25,373 bases of DNA from Ophiostoma sp. CBS 140.51 (taxonomy: Eukaryota; Ascomycota; Sordariomycetes; Ophiostomatales; Ophiostomataceae): positions 1 to 25,373 of the forward strand of contig JANSLP010000418.1 of the NCBI GenBank assembly GCA_029298735.1, given 5' to 3'. Under the pieces are notes generated by a model. It was not told the DNA's origin and did no database searches. It was given only the letters and a program-made list of their open reading frames with translations. The first letter of the stretch is position 1. Every line of letters begins with the position of its first letter. Positions 1 through 9,208 of the stretch are shown piece after piece. Position numbers and translations under genes: made by a program.

Positions 1-485
1 CTATAGATTCTGCCGTCGAATGACAGTGTGCAGGGCCAGTGCCGGCTGCAGTAGATGAAACAAGGGGTGCGAGAGAGGAGAGACACGAGGAGAAACATGG
101 ACGCAAGAGAAAGTGAAATACTACGATATACACCATTTCCTTTTGCAGCTAATAGCGATATTATGCAATGGTAATCCCGGTATCGGAACAGAAAGTGTTT
201 TTGTGAAAGAGTTAAAGTCACAATTTGTTTTTCCTGTGAAGAACTTGGCCAATTAGATGATGTCGGCCCTCGGCATTTTAGCTTGCGACCACCACGACTC
301 GACTGCTGGGGTTGGAGGTGGCCGATACAACAACACAACAAAGTACACTAGCATCCTTAAATCGTCAATCATGCCAATAACGTTTTCTAGAATATCTACA
401 TTTTCGGAGCTTGAGAGTTGCTTCTATTGTCAACATATCGTTCTTCTTCAACACATCCATCAAAAGTCTTCTTCACCACGCCACC
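1..485. promoter_or_regulatory. Upstream region of acyl-CoA dehydrogenase 1 with one CCTCGG element
   Basis: No convincing gene is seen in these 485 bases. A CCTCGG hexamer lies at 268-273, about 215 bp before the ATG at 486. It matches the element found before the other enzyme genes of the window. The start codon sits in a good fungal context (CCACCATGG). Confidence 0.55.
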
Positions 486-1916
486 ATGGCATCGCAACCT
501 ATGCCCGTTCCCTTCGCGGAGCCGCCATGGCTCACGGGTTTGCCCTCGCCCTACTACAATGAGTCGCACAGAAAATGGCAAAAGACGTGCCATGACTTTA
601 TTGGCGAACATCTCCTGCCCTATGCCCTTGACTGGGAAACCGAAGGCGAAGTGCCGGACCACGTCTTCAAGACGTTTTCGAAACACAACATGTTGATCCC
701 GAACTTGCCTGCTCCTCTGCCAATTGAATTTTTGAAGCGCATGGGCATTCACGAGCTAAAGGGCGGCTTGAAAGTGGAGGACTTTGACTACTTTCACTTT
801 TCCGTCTACATCAACGAGATGCGGCGACTTGGCATCAGTGGACCGGCATCGTCTCTGGCCACCGGCATGGCATACGGCATGCCGCCCGTCATTACCTACG
901 GATCCAAGGAGCTCCAGGACCGTATTTTGCCGGAGCTCATCCGCGGCGAGAAGAGAATTTGCATTGCCATCACGGAGCCGGATGCTGGTAGTGACGTTGC
1001 CAACATTTCCACGACGGCCGTGAAGAGTGAATGCGGCAAATACTACATTGTCTCGGGCGAGAAGAAATGGTGAGGAGTGAAGCAAGAACGGACTTGTGAG
1101 AAGCGATGCTAACATTTACTAGGATCACCAACGGTGTTTGGTCCCATCATGCGACAATGGCTGTCAGAACTGGTGGTCCTGGGGCCCCGGGTCTCTCTCT
1201 TCTCGTAGTCCCCCTCCTTGGCCAAGAAGGCGTGTCTATGCGTCGCATGAAGACAAGCGGAGGAACCACTAGTGGAACCACATACATCGACCTGGAGGAT
1301 GTCAAGGTTCCAGTCGAGAATCTCATTGGCAAGGTAAGCTATCCGCAAGGCCATGCGTCTGATGTAACTGCTTATTGACATCAAATAGGAGGGCGAGGGT
1401 ATGAAAATGATCACGACAAACTTCAACCACGAGCGCCTCGGTATTGCCATTGGAGTGACTCGTTCTGCCCGTGTCGCTTTGTCTTCTGCCTTTGCGTATG
1501 TCCTGAAACGAGAGGCATTTGGTGCCCCGTTGATGGACCAGGCCGTTGTTCGCAATCGTCTAGCCAGGTGCGGTGCCGAACTGGAGTCTCTATCGGCTTG
1601 GATTGACCAGCTGGTGTATCAAATGTCTAGAATGACAAAGAAGGACGGCAATAAAGAGCTTGGTGGCCAGATGGCCCTTGCCAAAGCAAAAGCGGGTATG
1701 GTGGTCGATGAATGCGCCCGGTGTGCTGTGCTGCTTTTTGGCGGAAACGGCTACACGAGGACTGGGCAGGGCGAGCTTGTGGAAAAGATCTATCGTGAAG
1801 TCCCCGCTGCTCGTGTGCCGGGAGGAAGTGAAGATGTCATGCTGGATTTGGCCGTGCGGCAGCTTGTCAAGAACTTCCAAGCCAAGACCAAGGCTCTTGG
1901 GAAGCAGAAGATCTAG
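486..1916 (+). CDS. Acyl-CoA dehydrogenase family protein 1 (IVD/LCAD-like active site)
   Basis: Three exons are inferred: 486-1069, 1123-1333 and 1389-1916, giving 440 aa. Both introns (53 and 55 bp) have GT/AG ends and restore a continuous acyl-CoA dehydrogenase (ACAD) reading. The flavin-binding signature AITEPDAGSDVA is at about residues 161-172, KKWITNG follows at 193-199, and the C-terminal helical domain carries GGNGYTRTG and GGSEDVML. ACADs use FAD to act on acyl-CoA thioesters. By my alignment the catalytic glutamate is in helix G (HERLG, Glu280) as in isovaleryl- and long-chain ACADs, while the site of MCAD Glu376 is Gly410. No clear peroxisomal signal is seen (C-terminus QKI). The kinase-like gene 2295-3535 lies directly downstream in the same direction, suggesting that the pair acts on a phosphorylated hydroxyacyl-CoA; that substrate is inferred. 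The ATG at 486 was chosen because no ATG opens the frame further upstream. Confidence 0.93.
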
Positions 1917-2294
1917 AGCCCCGTCGGCATGTTTTGCAGTCCAGTATCATACTTTCAACATAAAATTGGAATATTCCTGTTAACAAACTACTATGCCATG
2001 AATTGAATGACCACTGAATTCACGACAATAAAATAAGTCAATGATCACCGAGGCAGAAGCAGCCATTCTAGATGCTATATTGAAGCTAGAAACAAGTCAC
2101 GTATAACCAACAGCCGTGCCGAGGACATATTAAAAAAAATAGACCAATGAGATAACAGAACAGCATCTGGTCCACAACTCACATTTGGCGACATATTTAA
2201 ACAGCAAAGTATGCGGAGAGAACTTCAAGTGATATATTTATTTACCAAACACCAAAAGCAAGACGCAAATTTACAGAACTTCACAAAAGTAAAG
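1917..2294 (+). promoter_or_regulatory. Promoter region of kinase 1 with two CCGAGG elements and a TATA-like box
   Basis: CCGAGG occurs at 2048-2053 and 2119-2124, about 245 and 175 bp before the chosen ATG. A TATTTAAA box at 2194-2201 would place transcription start near 2225-2235. That is downstream of the in-frame ATG at 2211 and supports translation from 2295. The first part of the stretch is also the 3' region of the preceding gene. Confidence 0.55.
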
Positions 2295-3535
2295 ATGCCC
2301 CCGACAGGTACATTCGAGAGCGGCACCGTGGACCAGATCCGCCGCATCTACGACGAAGAGGCCAAAAATCCACCCGTTCCCCGCACGTTTGGTGACATCC
2401 CATTCTCTTACGAGGTCATCACTGCGGAGTGGTTAACTGCCACGTTGGCCCACAATGCCGCCACAAAGTGTGCTGTGGTCAAAACTTTCAAACTAGGACC
2501 CAAAGATGATGGCTCGGCCAACCGCCGCCGCATAGAGCTGGAGTGGGAGGGCGAGGATGCAGACAAGCTCCCCACGTCCGTGTTTTGTAAAGCAGCCCAC
2601 TCTGTGAACAACCGCATTATCCTTTCTGTGGGAGGCACAATCACAGAGATTACCTTTTACAAGGAAGTGCGCCCTCGCATCGACATTGAGGCCCCGTCTG
2701 CCTACTTTGCCGACTACGATCCACAGTCGTGGGCGGCCATGATCATCTTGCGCGACATGGGCCCCGAAACGCATTTCTGCACATACCAGACGATTCTCAC
2801 AAAGAAGCAGTTTACTGAGCAGATCCAAATCTTGGCCAAGTTCCATGGTCGGTTCTATGAATCACAGGAGCCCTTCTTTAGCCGCCTGCTCAAGTACAAG
2901 CAGAGGTTCCAGAACCTGATTGATGTCGGGGCCGAGCACGCCTGCATCAACGGTTTTGAAGAGGCCAAAAGCGGCATTCCTCCGCGCCTCTTTTCCAGAG
3001 CCGACGAAATCTGGCCCGCAACGGTCAAATCTGTCGAGCGCAATGCATCTCTCCCACAGACAGCAGTTCATGGTGATGTCCATCTAGGTATGTGGACTCT
3101 GTGTCTTTTAGTTGACAACTTAACATAATTGACGACATATTACTGACGAGATTTGCAGGCAACTGGTACATCACCCCCCAGGGATCTATGGGTCTCACAG
3201 ACTGGCAGGCGATGGCCAGTGGCCACTGGTCCCGCGATCTGGCTTATGTCATGGGCACGGCGGTTCCAACATCCAGCCGCCGTGAGTGGGAACATGAGAT
3301 TGTGGAGCTGTACGTATCTGAGTTTGAAAAAGCAGGTGGGCCCAAGACGACGGTGGAGGAAGCGTGGCTCGAGTTGAGGCGCCAGTCACTCGGTGCTCTG
3401 GCCTACTGGACCCTGACCTTGACTCCCTCGGAGAATATGCCGGACATGCAGCCAGAGCCGGTGTCTAGGGTGTTTATCAGCCGCATTTGCGCCATGATGG
3501 ATGACCACAACGTGCTCGATGCGTTTGACTTCTGA
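2295..3535 (+). CDS. APH/CHK (EcKinase)-like small-molecule kinase 1
   Basis: Two exons, 2295-3087 and 3159-3535, are joined by a 71-bp GT/AG intron that falls inside the catalytic loop and restores HGDVHLGNW. The product is 389 aa. This loop (Asp261, Asn266) and the following GLTDWQ (Asp279, metal-binding) are the Brenner-type motifs of the aminoglycoside phosphotransferase / ecdysteroid-kinase-like fold. Such enzymes transfer the ATP gamma-phosphate to a hydroxyl of a small molecule. No transmembrane segment or signal peptide is evident, so it is probably cytosolic. It lies 378 bp behind an ACAD gene on the same strand. By analogy with LvaA or ACAD10/11, the substrate may be a 4- or 5-hydroxyacyl-CoA; that is inference. 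It belongs to a different branch of the fold from kinase 2. An in-frame ATG at 2211 would add 28 residues but lies too close to the TATA-like box. Confidence 0.88.
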
Positions 3536-3806
3536 TTTTAGGGAGGTAATGCCAAGCTTGCAGGCTTACCGTTCAAACAAAATGCAGAGGGGTACATGAC
3601 CAAAGTACGCCAAGGAGTGATCTAGTCAGGCAAAATCAAACCAGCTTTATCAAAACAAATAAATTGTGTGATATTATATGTAATTCTCTAGGGTATTGTC
3701 AATGTATACTCTAACCAGTTTACAAGCCATTCTCTACCATCAGTCCTCCTCTAAGTCCTAACCAAAGTCAAGAAGTCAAGCCCTGGCGTGGAGAGTTCGA
3801 TATGAT
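3536..3806. other. Convergent 3' intergenic region
   Basis: These 271 bases separate the 3' ends of kinase 1 (+) and the SYLF gene (-). They are AT-rich and hold no credible gene. Confidence 0.5.
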
Positions 3807-4535
3807 TTAGTTGTTGGGAGAGTCCTCGGCGTTCACCTCCTGGAGGACCTTGACATCGCCATCCTTGCCCTCGGCCAACTTGAGCACCTCAATCAGCTGA
3901 GTGCCGCCGGCAGGCCAGTTGTTCTGAGCAGGAACCTTGCCGCTCAAAATCTCTGCGGTGGTGAGCTTGGATCCGTAAAACTCAGCGTTGGTGTCGGGCT
4001 TTTCCTTAATCACAGTGCCGTCCAGCGTCAGTCCGCCGTAGAGACCCTTTGATCTGGTGTAGGTCAAGACGGGCTTGAGGTCCTTGAGGTCGGCTGTACC
4101 GCCAATAGGGCCAGCAGCGATGGAGGCTCCACCACCAAAGGACATTTCCGGCTCCGTGTAAGTGTCCACGGCGGCCTGTGTGTTAAGCACGCACACACAG
4201 TCGAACATGTCCACGCCGTACGCGAGACCGATGCCACCGGTCCGCACTGAGAAGGCAGACGGAGGCGACCACGTGCCATCAGGTAGACGGGCAAAAACAA
4301 CACCCGACCCGCCAGAGCCAGCAAAGTACATGGCGGCACGGAAGCCTGTGAAGATAGCGAGGCCCTTTGCATTGGCGATGACCTGCTTAGGGATCTTGTC
4401 CTTCTCTGTTTTATTCTTAGTACTATGCATGGAGTTCAAAAAGGGGATTGGGTAGCACATACCAACGAAGCCCTTAAGGATCTTGGCTGCCTTGTCGCAC
4501 TCCTTCTGGAGGGCTGTTCTCTTGATGGCACCCAT
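3807..4535 (-). CDS. SYLF-domain (Ysc84-like) lipid-binding protein
   Basis: Two exons on the minus strand (4535-4463 and 4405-3807) are separated by a 57-bp intron with GTATGT donor, TACTAAG branch site and ACAG acceptor, giving 223 aa. Splicing yields GFVEKDKIPKQVIANAKGLAIF, read as GFVEKDKIP followed by a conserved helix; this is the typical opening of the SYLF domain (Ysc84/SH3YL1 family). Glycine-rich stretches SGGSGVVF and FGGGASIAAGP follow. SYLF proteins bind phosphoinositides and, in yeast, act with cortical actin patches in endocytosis. Without an SH3 domain this is a SYLF-only protein. It has no obvious role in the surrounding pathway and is the only gene without the shared CCGAGG promoter element, so it is probably a bystander. 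The start at 4535 (MGAIKR) gives the family-like N-terminus. Confidence 0.9.
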   Translation of the reverse strand: MGAIKRTALQKECDKAAKILKGFVGMCYPIPFLNSMHSTKNKTEKDKIPKQVIANAKGLAIFTGFRAAMYFAGSGGSGVVFARLPDGTWSPPSAFSVRTGGIGLAYGVDMFDCVCVLNTQAAVDTYTEPEMSFGGGASIAAGPIGGTADLKDLKPVLTYTRSKGLYGGLTLDGTVIKEKPDTNAEFYGSKLTTAEILSGKVPAQNNWPAGGTQLIEVLKLAEGKDGDVKVLQEVNAEDSPNN

Positions 4536-5458
4536 GATGTATATGTTGTGCTTGAAGAAGAATGTGGGATTCGGTGGTTGTGGAGCGAGGCAAACTGGGA
4601 GAATAAGCCGAGTATTCAACGTTGACTGTGATGGTTGAGTTGTTGTTGGATATGAGGATAAGAAGGATAGAAATCATCGGTTGCAAAGGCTTTCTTATAT
4701 AATCTGGTCGCTCTGCTCAAAAGAATCTTTTAACCGTCGTCACCAGCATGTAATACTTCATACCAAGCAAAGCATAGCCCCCTTCTCTGTCTCGTCCGAA
4801 GTGCTGCCTGTGTACGGAGTACAACCAGTCAATTGCGTGGGACCCATATTTATGCAGATGATTCCACATTCACTTTAAGTCTCGGGAGCAGCCGAAAAGT
4901 TTGGAATCAGACTGGATTTCGACACTAAAACCATGGAATATTACATCGGTATTTGGCATTACAGCCCATCCTTTACCGCGCAATACTTTGTATAACAAAT
5001 GTAGCGACACCAGACTAAAACGGTGATATTTTGTTTGCGATCGTAGTGTTGATTGCAAACCGTCAACCAATCAGCGCCGAATAATCGACCCCATATTTGG
5101 GCGATCTACAAACCCCCAAGGGCGCGATCGAGAAAACGACATTAGGGGTGGAAAGGCTGAAAGATGGGATGAGAATGGAAACGGTATTTCCTAAAGAGGA
5201 AAAGAAGATAAATGGACGTATGTTAAATTATTTACGTCGTAATACTGTTTTTCGCTGAAACGCAAAAGTGCATGCCGAAAGAAGGAAATCCCCGGGTGGA
5301 GAGTTTTGATCTCCATTTGGGGCTTAGTATCTACCACTACACTTCCTAGTTCGCCAACATTTTGCTACCAAAGCGACGTTGATAAACTTCTGTCATATTC
5401 GTATTCAATGGGGAAATTTCTCTTTTCTCTGAGATGAGAGATACTTTGAATATTTCAT
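4536..5458. promoter_or_regulatory. SYLF gene promoter and gene-free spacer
   Basis: On the minus strand a TATATAAG box lies at 4701-4694, about 160 bp before the SYLF start. A CCAAT sequence is present near 5067. No CCGAGG/CCTCGG hexamer was found in the stretch. The remainder up to the end of the SDR1 remnant at 5459 shows no supportable gene; the short open frames have no family-like content. Confidence 0.5.
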
Positions 5459-6613
5459 CTAGGTGTTCTTAACCCCGGTCTCGGTTTTATCCACAGCGGC
5501 AGCTTTTGCCTGCAATCTCCGCTTGTATGTTATCTCCATGCTCTTCTTACACTTTTCGCTCGTGTACTCGGTACCCTTCTTGACCGGATATTGACCAGGA
5601 AGGACCTCGATGGCCTCGGCGTGTGTGGTGTTTGCACCCAGAAGTGACTCGAAAGTTTCGTCAACAAATTTCGGGCCCGACTAGCAGCCCCTTCTTCTCT
5701 GCCTTATCGTGGAAGTCGCCTGTGGAAATGCCTGTTCTCACTATCCCGGGGCATACGGCGTTGAGGGAGATTTTCTCCTCCACGAGCAGCTTACCCATCG
5801 AGCAGACAAACCCGACGATGGCGCTATAATATGCATTAGCTGAATACCCCGGACTAGGTCGTATTTGAAAAACTCATTTCTTTGACGTGTAGTAGATGGG
5901 CATGGCAGGGATCGTGTAGAATCCAGCCCCAGATGTAACAAGAATGATTGCTGATTGTTAGGTACAGTTCTCAAGAGAATACTACGCAGCCAAGAACTGA
6001 TTACACTATCCAATGTACTCTTTCCACGAAAACTATGCGTGTTCGGCTGTTGGCGGTGGAACTGCTGGACAGCCAGAGCTGCCGTGTAAATTGAACCCGT
6101 ACCGTTGACATCCAGGGATGCCAAGTTTGGCTTCTTTAAGATCGTAGACTTGACTCGGTTCGGCAGCCACGATTGCTCAAATATGCCTGCACTGGCGAGA
6201 ACATAATCGATGCAGCCAAACTGTTGAACGGCGGATTCAAATCCCTGGCGCTGGGGTCCCAGTCCTCCGCATGAAATCTCCACTGCCCATGCCATCTGGG
6301 GGCCGCCTTGGCTCAGTGCTGCATCTAATTTTTGGCCCCCCTCGTAGTTTCGATCTGCAATGTAGACTTTCATTCTGTATAGAACTGTGCTTCTGTATAT
6401 ATCCTTTTGCCTTTCTCTCAACATCTCGTAGACTTCATACCCTTTCTCGGTCAAGGTCGTTGCCACCATCCGGCCAATGCCGCTTGCACCTCCTAAACAA
6501 ACAATTGTCAGCAATCTTGAGTCAAGAATTATTTGCGGTCATTATCTCAGGTCATTATCTCAGTCTGGCCACAAGGTACCTGTGATGTATGCGGTTTCTC
6601 CTGTGTATGACAT
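5459..6613 (-). pseudogene. SDR1: disabled short-chain dehydrogenase/reductase
   Basis: Four exons can be traced: 6613-6580, 6492-6441, 6374-6019 and 5950-5459. They show the NAD(P) loop TGGASGIG, the NAG-equivalent ASAG, and IYYTSK as the YxxxK active site. Just after the active site an in-frame TGA (5876-5874) interrupts the frame. The same frame then resumes with recognisable SDR sequence (IVGFVCSMG, NAVCPGIVRTGI). Near 5672-5678 the family reading moves to another frame (KFVDETFESLLG and onward to a TAG at 5461-5459), as if one G had been gained. Local misreading near EISCGG suggests further small compensating indels. Two intron positions match SDR2, so they are paralogues. Two CCGAGG elements remain upstream. 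A sequencing error could explain one lesion but hardly all of them. Confidence 0.8.
6493..6579 (-). repeat. 13-bp tandem duplication inside SDR1 intron 1
   Basis: The unit GGTCATTATCTCA occurs twice head to tail at 6537-6549 and 6550-6562, within the 87-bp first intron. This is the longest intron of the window, and the duplication accounts for the excess length. Confidence 0.75.
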
Positions 6614-7231
6614 CGTATAGATTTGTAGTCAGCGACCCAGAAATTTTCTTCATAAGAACACTTGGGCCGTAATAACAGAGTAGTCTGGATGAGTCTGTGA
6701 TATCTATTTGATTTTACACAATGCAGTCCTCTCTCTGTGTACTTTTCAAGTTTGCTTTGCCGAGGGTGACACTAAAACATATTAGGAGAAGATTGGTCAA
6801 CTAATATACACACCAAAATCCGGAGTAATGAAGCGCTAATGGTGTGATTTATGCAGCAAATTATGCACTATGTGCTATCCAAACATACCTAAGTTGCCGA
6901 GGGCTGTATTGAATCAGCCTCAACTTTTCAAAGAGACCATGATTATATGTGTTTCTGTGAAGCAGGTGTATGTACATCGTAAACTTGAGAAACATTGCAT
7001 CAAGAATCATCTTTACCTCGCCTGGATTTAACTCTACAACTCAAAAGCTCCTCGACGGGAATGGAATAAACAACTGAGAGAGTTCCTACTAGGTACAACA
7101 AATTATGTAATATAGAGCTCAAGTGATTGTATTGAAATAGAATCCGGATATAGAAACGAACGAAAAGCTGGTAACATAAAAATATTCAATTACTCTTCGG
7201 ACAATCATGTCTCTGCTGGATGAAATTTGCT
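6614..7231. promoter_or_regulatory. SDR1 upstream region with two CCGAGG elements
   Basis: CCGAGG lies at 6760-6765 and 6897-6902, both in the context TTGCCGAGGG, about 147 and 284 bp before the SDR1 ATG. The rest, up to the end of BVMO 1 at 7232, is AT-rich and holds no credible gene. Confidence 0.55.
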
Positions 7232-9208
7232 CTACGAGGCCGTCTTGATCTCCACACCCTCAAAATCACCCTTGGCCCTCCACTCGTCGAGAACCCGATC
7301 AAAGTCCGCCTGGCCCCTACCCCACGGTGCACTCCGCGCCATCTTTGCCAACTTTGCGGGGTCCGACACACCTTCCAGCTCGCCCTCGGCGTTCATGTAA
7401 CTTGGTGTGCAGCCAGAACTGGCACCCAGCATGTGGGCGTGGGAGACAACCGCCATGGACCAGTTCTCCTCACCCTCGGCAGTTGCCTCCACAGTGAAGT
7501 TGTACTTGTATAGCGACGAGCCAGAACCAGAGGAAGCAGGGGTGGTGGAGCCGGTCTTCTTCAGGCCCGAACCCATGAGATGGGCCACCTGCAGCGCACC
7601 CTGGTTGATGGTGTACGTGTAGTTGGGGTTGCCGCCGGCCTGAATAAAGCCTGGCCAGAACATATTGGGGAAGTCGTGGCTCATGACGCCGTGGAGTGTA
7701 GTGACGGCATTGGTCCACTTCTTGTCCAAGTCTGCGCCGTTGCGTCCAAGGATCTGAACGCCAACACGGCCAGGAGGGCTAAATAGGAAGGGACTCTTGT
7801 AGCCGGTGCCCAGAATGAGTACATCCACATCATAGTGCTGGCCCTGGACAACAAGACCCTTCTCTGTGATCTCGTCGATACCCTTTCCATCTGTGTCGAC
7901 AAGCTGCACATTGGGCTTGTTGAAGCTGTCCAAGTAGTCATCGTGGAAGCAGGGGCGCTTGCAGAAGCCAGAGTACCATGGCTTCAGCTTGGCAGCCGTG
8001 GCAGGGTCCTTGATGATGACGTCGACACGGTCGCGTATCCGGCTTTGCCGCTCAACGTCGAGCTCCTTGATGTACTGGTAGTACTTTCCAATCTCCTCAG
8101 GTGTCGTCGGGTTATGGGCCGTGTTGCCAATGAGAGCACTGTAGGATGGCATCGTGGTCCAGCCGTCGTTCACCAGATTGACCTCGGGCTTGGGCGAGGC
8201 GTTGCTGACAAACGAGTAAAAGTTCTGGCTTCTCTTTTCCTGCCAACCAGGTCCAGTACTGACCTCCTTTTTGAACCATTCGGCATCGGTCGGACGGTTG
8301 TCGCGGCGGTCAACGGCAGAAGGTGTCCGCTGGAAGACGTAAAGCTTGTCGGCCCATTTGGCAAGCTCGGGGACGATCTGGATAGAAGATGCACCAGTGC
8401 CGATAATGCCGACCTTCTTGCCCTTGAGGTTGACAAGACTAGGGTCCTGCTGCGAACCACCCGTGACCTGGTAGTCCCACCGTGCTGCGTGGAAACAGTC
8501 GCCAGCAAAGGTCTGGATACCCTTGATCTGAGGCACCTGGGGAATGAGCATCAAGCCTGTCGTGAGAATGACAAAGCGTGACCGCACGGTGATGGGCTCG
8601 CGCTCGTTGCCGTCGGAAAGCTGCTCAGCAAGACGGACCACCCACTCCTTGGCTGTGTCGTCCCAGACAGAGTCAACCATGCGAGTGCGGTACCAGGCTT
8701 GCTCTGTCAGGTCGTACTTCTCGGCGATGCGCTCAGCGTGCTCACGCAGCTCGGTACCGGAAGCGTACTTGTGCTTGGGGATGTACCCCGTCTCCTCGAG
8801 CAATGGCATATAGATGTAGCTCTCCACATCGCACATGAGACCAGGGTACCGGTTCCAGTACCACGTACCACCAAACCCTGCCGAAACGTCGATGAACTGT
8901 AGGTCTTCCCGCTTGAAGCCAGCCTCTAGAAGGCGAACAGCAAAGACTAACGCGGCGATGCCCGTTCCCATGATCAAGATCTCACGGCGGTCACCGTCAA
9001 AGGCTCGGGGAAGGGTGTCGTAGGTGGACTTGTCGGCCCATGGATCTTGCTTGAAGCGACGGAACTTGGGGATAGAGTAGAGGTCGGTAAACTGAGATAA
9101 ACCGTCAGAGCGGAGGCGTTTGTCGTGCTCGGACTTGTATTTCTCTGAAAGTTCGACGAACGAGGTCGGCGCGGCGCCGTTGACACCGTTCTCTGTCACT
9201 GAACCCAT
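7232..9208 (-). CDS. Baeyer-Villiger monooxygenase 1 (type I, FAD/NADPH)
   Basis: A single uninterrupted frame of 658 aa. It shows the FAD-binding Rossmann glycines (GTGIAA, 81-86), the BVMO-associated GGTWYWNRYPG (113-123), the exact BVMO fingerprint FAGDCFHAARWD (234-245, FxGxxxHxxxWD) and the second, NADPH-binding Rossmann motif GTGASS (270-275). Type I BVMOs insert one oxygen of O2 next to a carbonyl, turning ketones into esters or lactones. An N-terminal extension of about 75 residues precedes the FAD motif. There is no signal peptide or membrane segment. It is divergent from hydrolase 1 across a 1.4-kb region with several CCGAGG elements, fitting a ketone-to-lactone-to-hydroxy-acid sequence. 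The ketone it oxidises cannot be read from the sequence. BVMO 2 in the same window is only distantly similar. Confidence 0.95.
   Translation of the reverse strand: MGSVTENGVNGAAPTSFVELSEKYKSEHDKRLRSDGLSQFTDLYSIPKFRRFKQDPWADKSTYDTLPRAFDGDRREILIMGTGIAALVFAVRLLEAGFKREDLQFIDVSAGFGGTWYWNRYPGLMCDVESYIYMPLLEETGYIPKHKYASGTELREHAERIAEKYDLTEQAWYRTRMVDSVWDDTAKEWVVRLAEQLSDGNEREPITVRSRFVILTTGLMLIPQVPQIKGIQTFAGDCFHAARWDYQVTGGSQQDPSLVNLKGKKVGIIGTGASSIQIVPELAKWADKLYVFQRTPSAVDRRDNRPTDAEWFKKEVSTGPGWQEKRSQNFYSFVSNASPKPEVNLVNDGWTTMPSYSALIGNTAHNPTTPEEIGKYYQYIKELDVERQSRIRDRVDVIIKDPATAAKLKPWYSGFCKRPCFHDDYLDSFNKPNVQLVDTDGKGIDEITEKGLVVQGQHYDVDVLILGTGYKSPFLFSPPGRVGVQILGRNGADLDKKWTNAVTTLHGVMSHDFPNMFWPGFIQAGGNPNYTYTINQGALQVAHLMGSGLKKTGSTTPASSGSGSSLYKYNFTVEATAEGEENWSMAVVSHAHMLGASSGCTPSYMNAEGELEGVSDPAKLAKMARSAPWGRGQADFDRVLDEWRAKGDFEGVEIKTAS

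Noticed and set aside
1436..1441. CCTCGG/CCGAGG copies inside coding sequence (1436, 3426, 3824, 3869, 5614, 7384 and others)
   Set aside because: GC-rich coding DNA gives such hexamers by chance through Pro/Arg/Glu/Gly codons; they were not counted as regulatory sites.
2211..2294. ATG at 2211 as start of kinase 1
   Set aside because: Only about 10 bp behind a TATTTAAA box, so probably upstream of transcription start; the added residues show no family similarity.
4681..5070. Small open frames in the SYLF upstream spacer
   Set aside because: Short, AT-rich and without motifs or splice support.
5741..6514. The 257-codon open frame as one intact SDR gene
   Set aside because: It starts inside intron 1, reads through introns 2 and 3 and ends in nonsense sequence; the spliced family reading runs to a stop and shifts frame, so it is treated as a pseudogene.
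7835..8581. A 248-codon open frame on the + strand
   Set aside because: It lies wholly opposite BVMO 1, whose motifs are unmistakable; the frame has no family-like content and is a shadow of codon bias.
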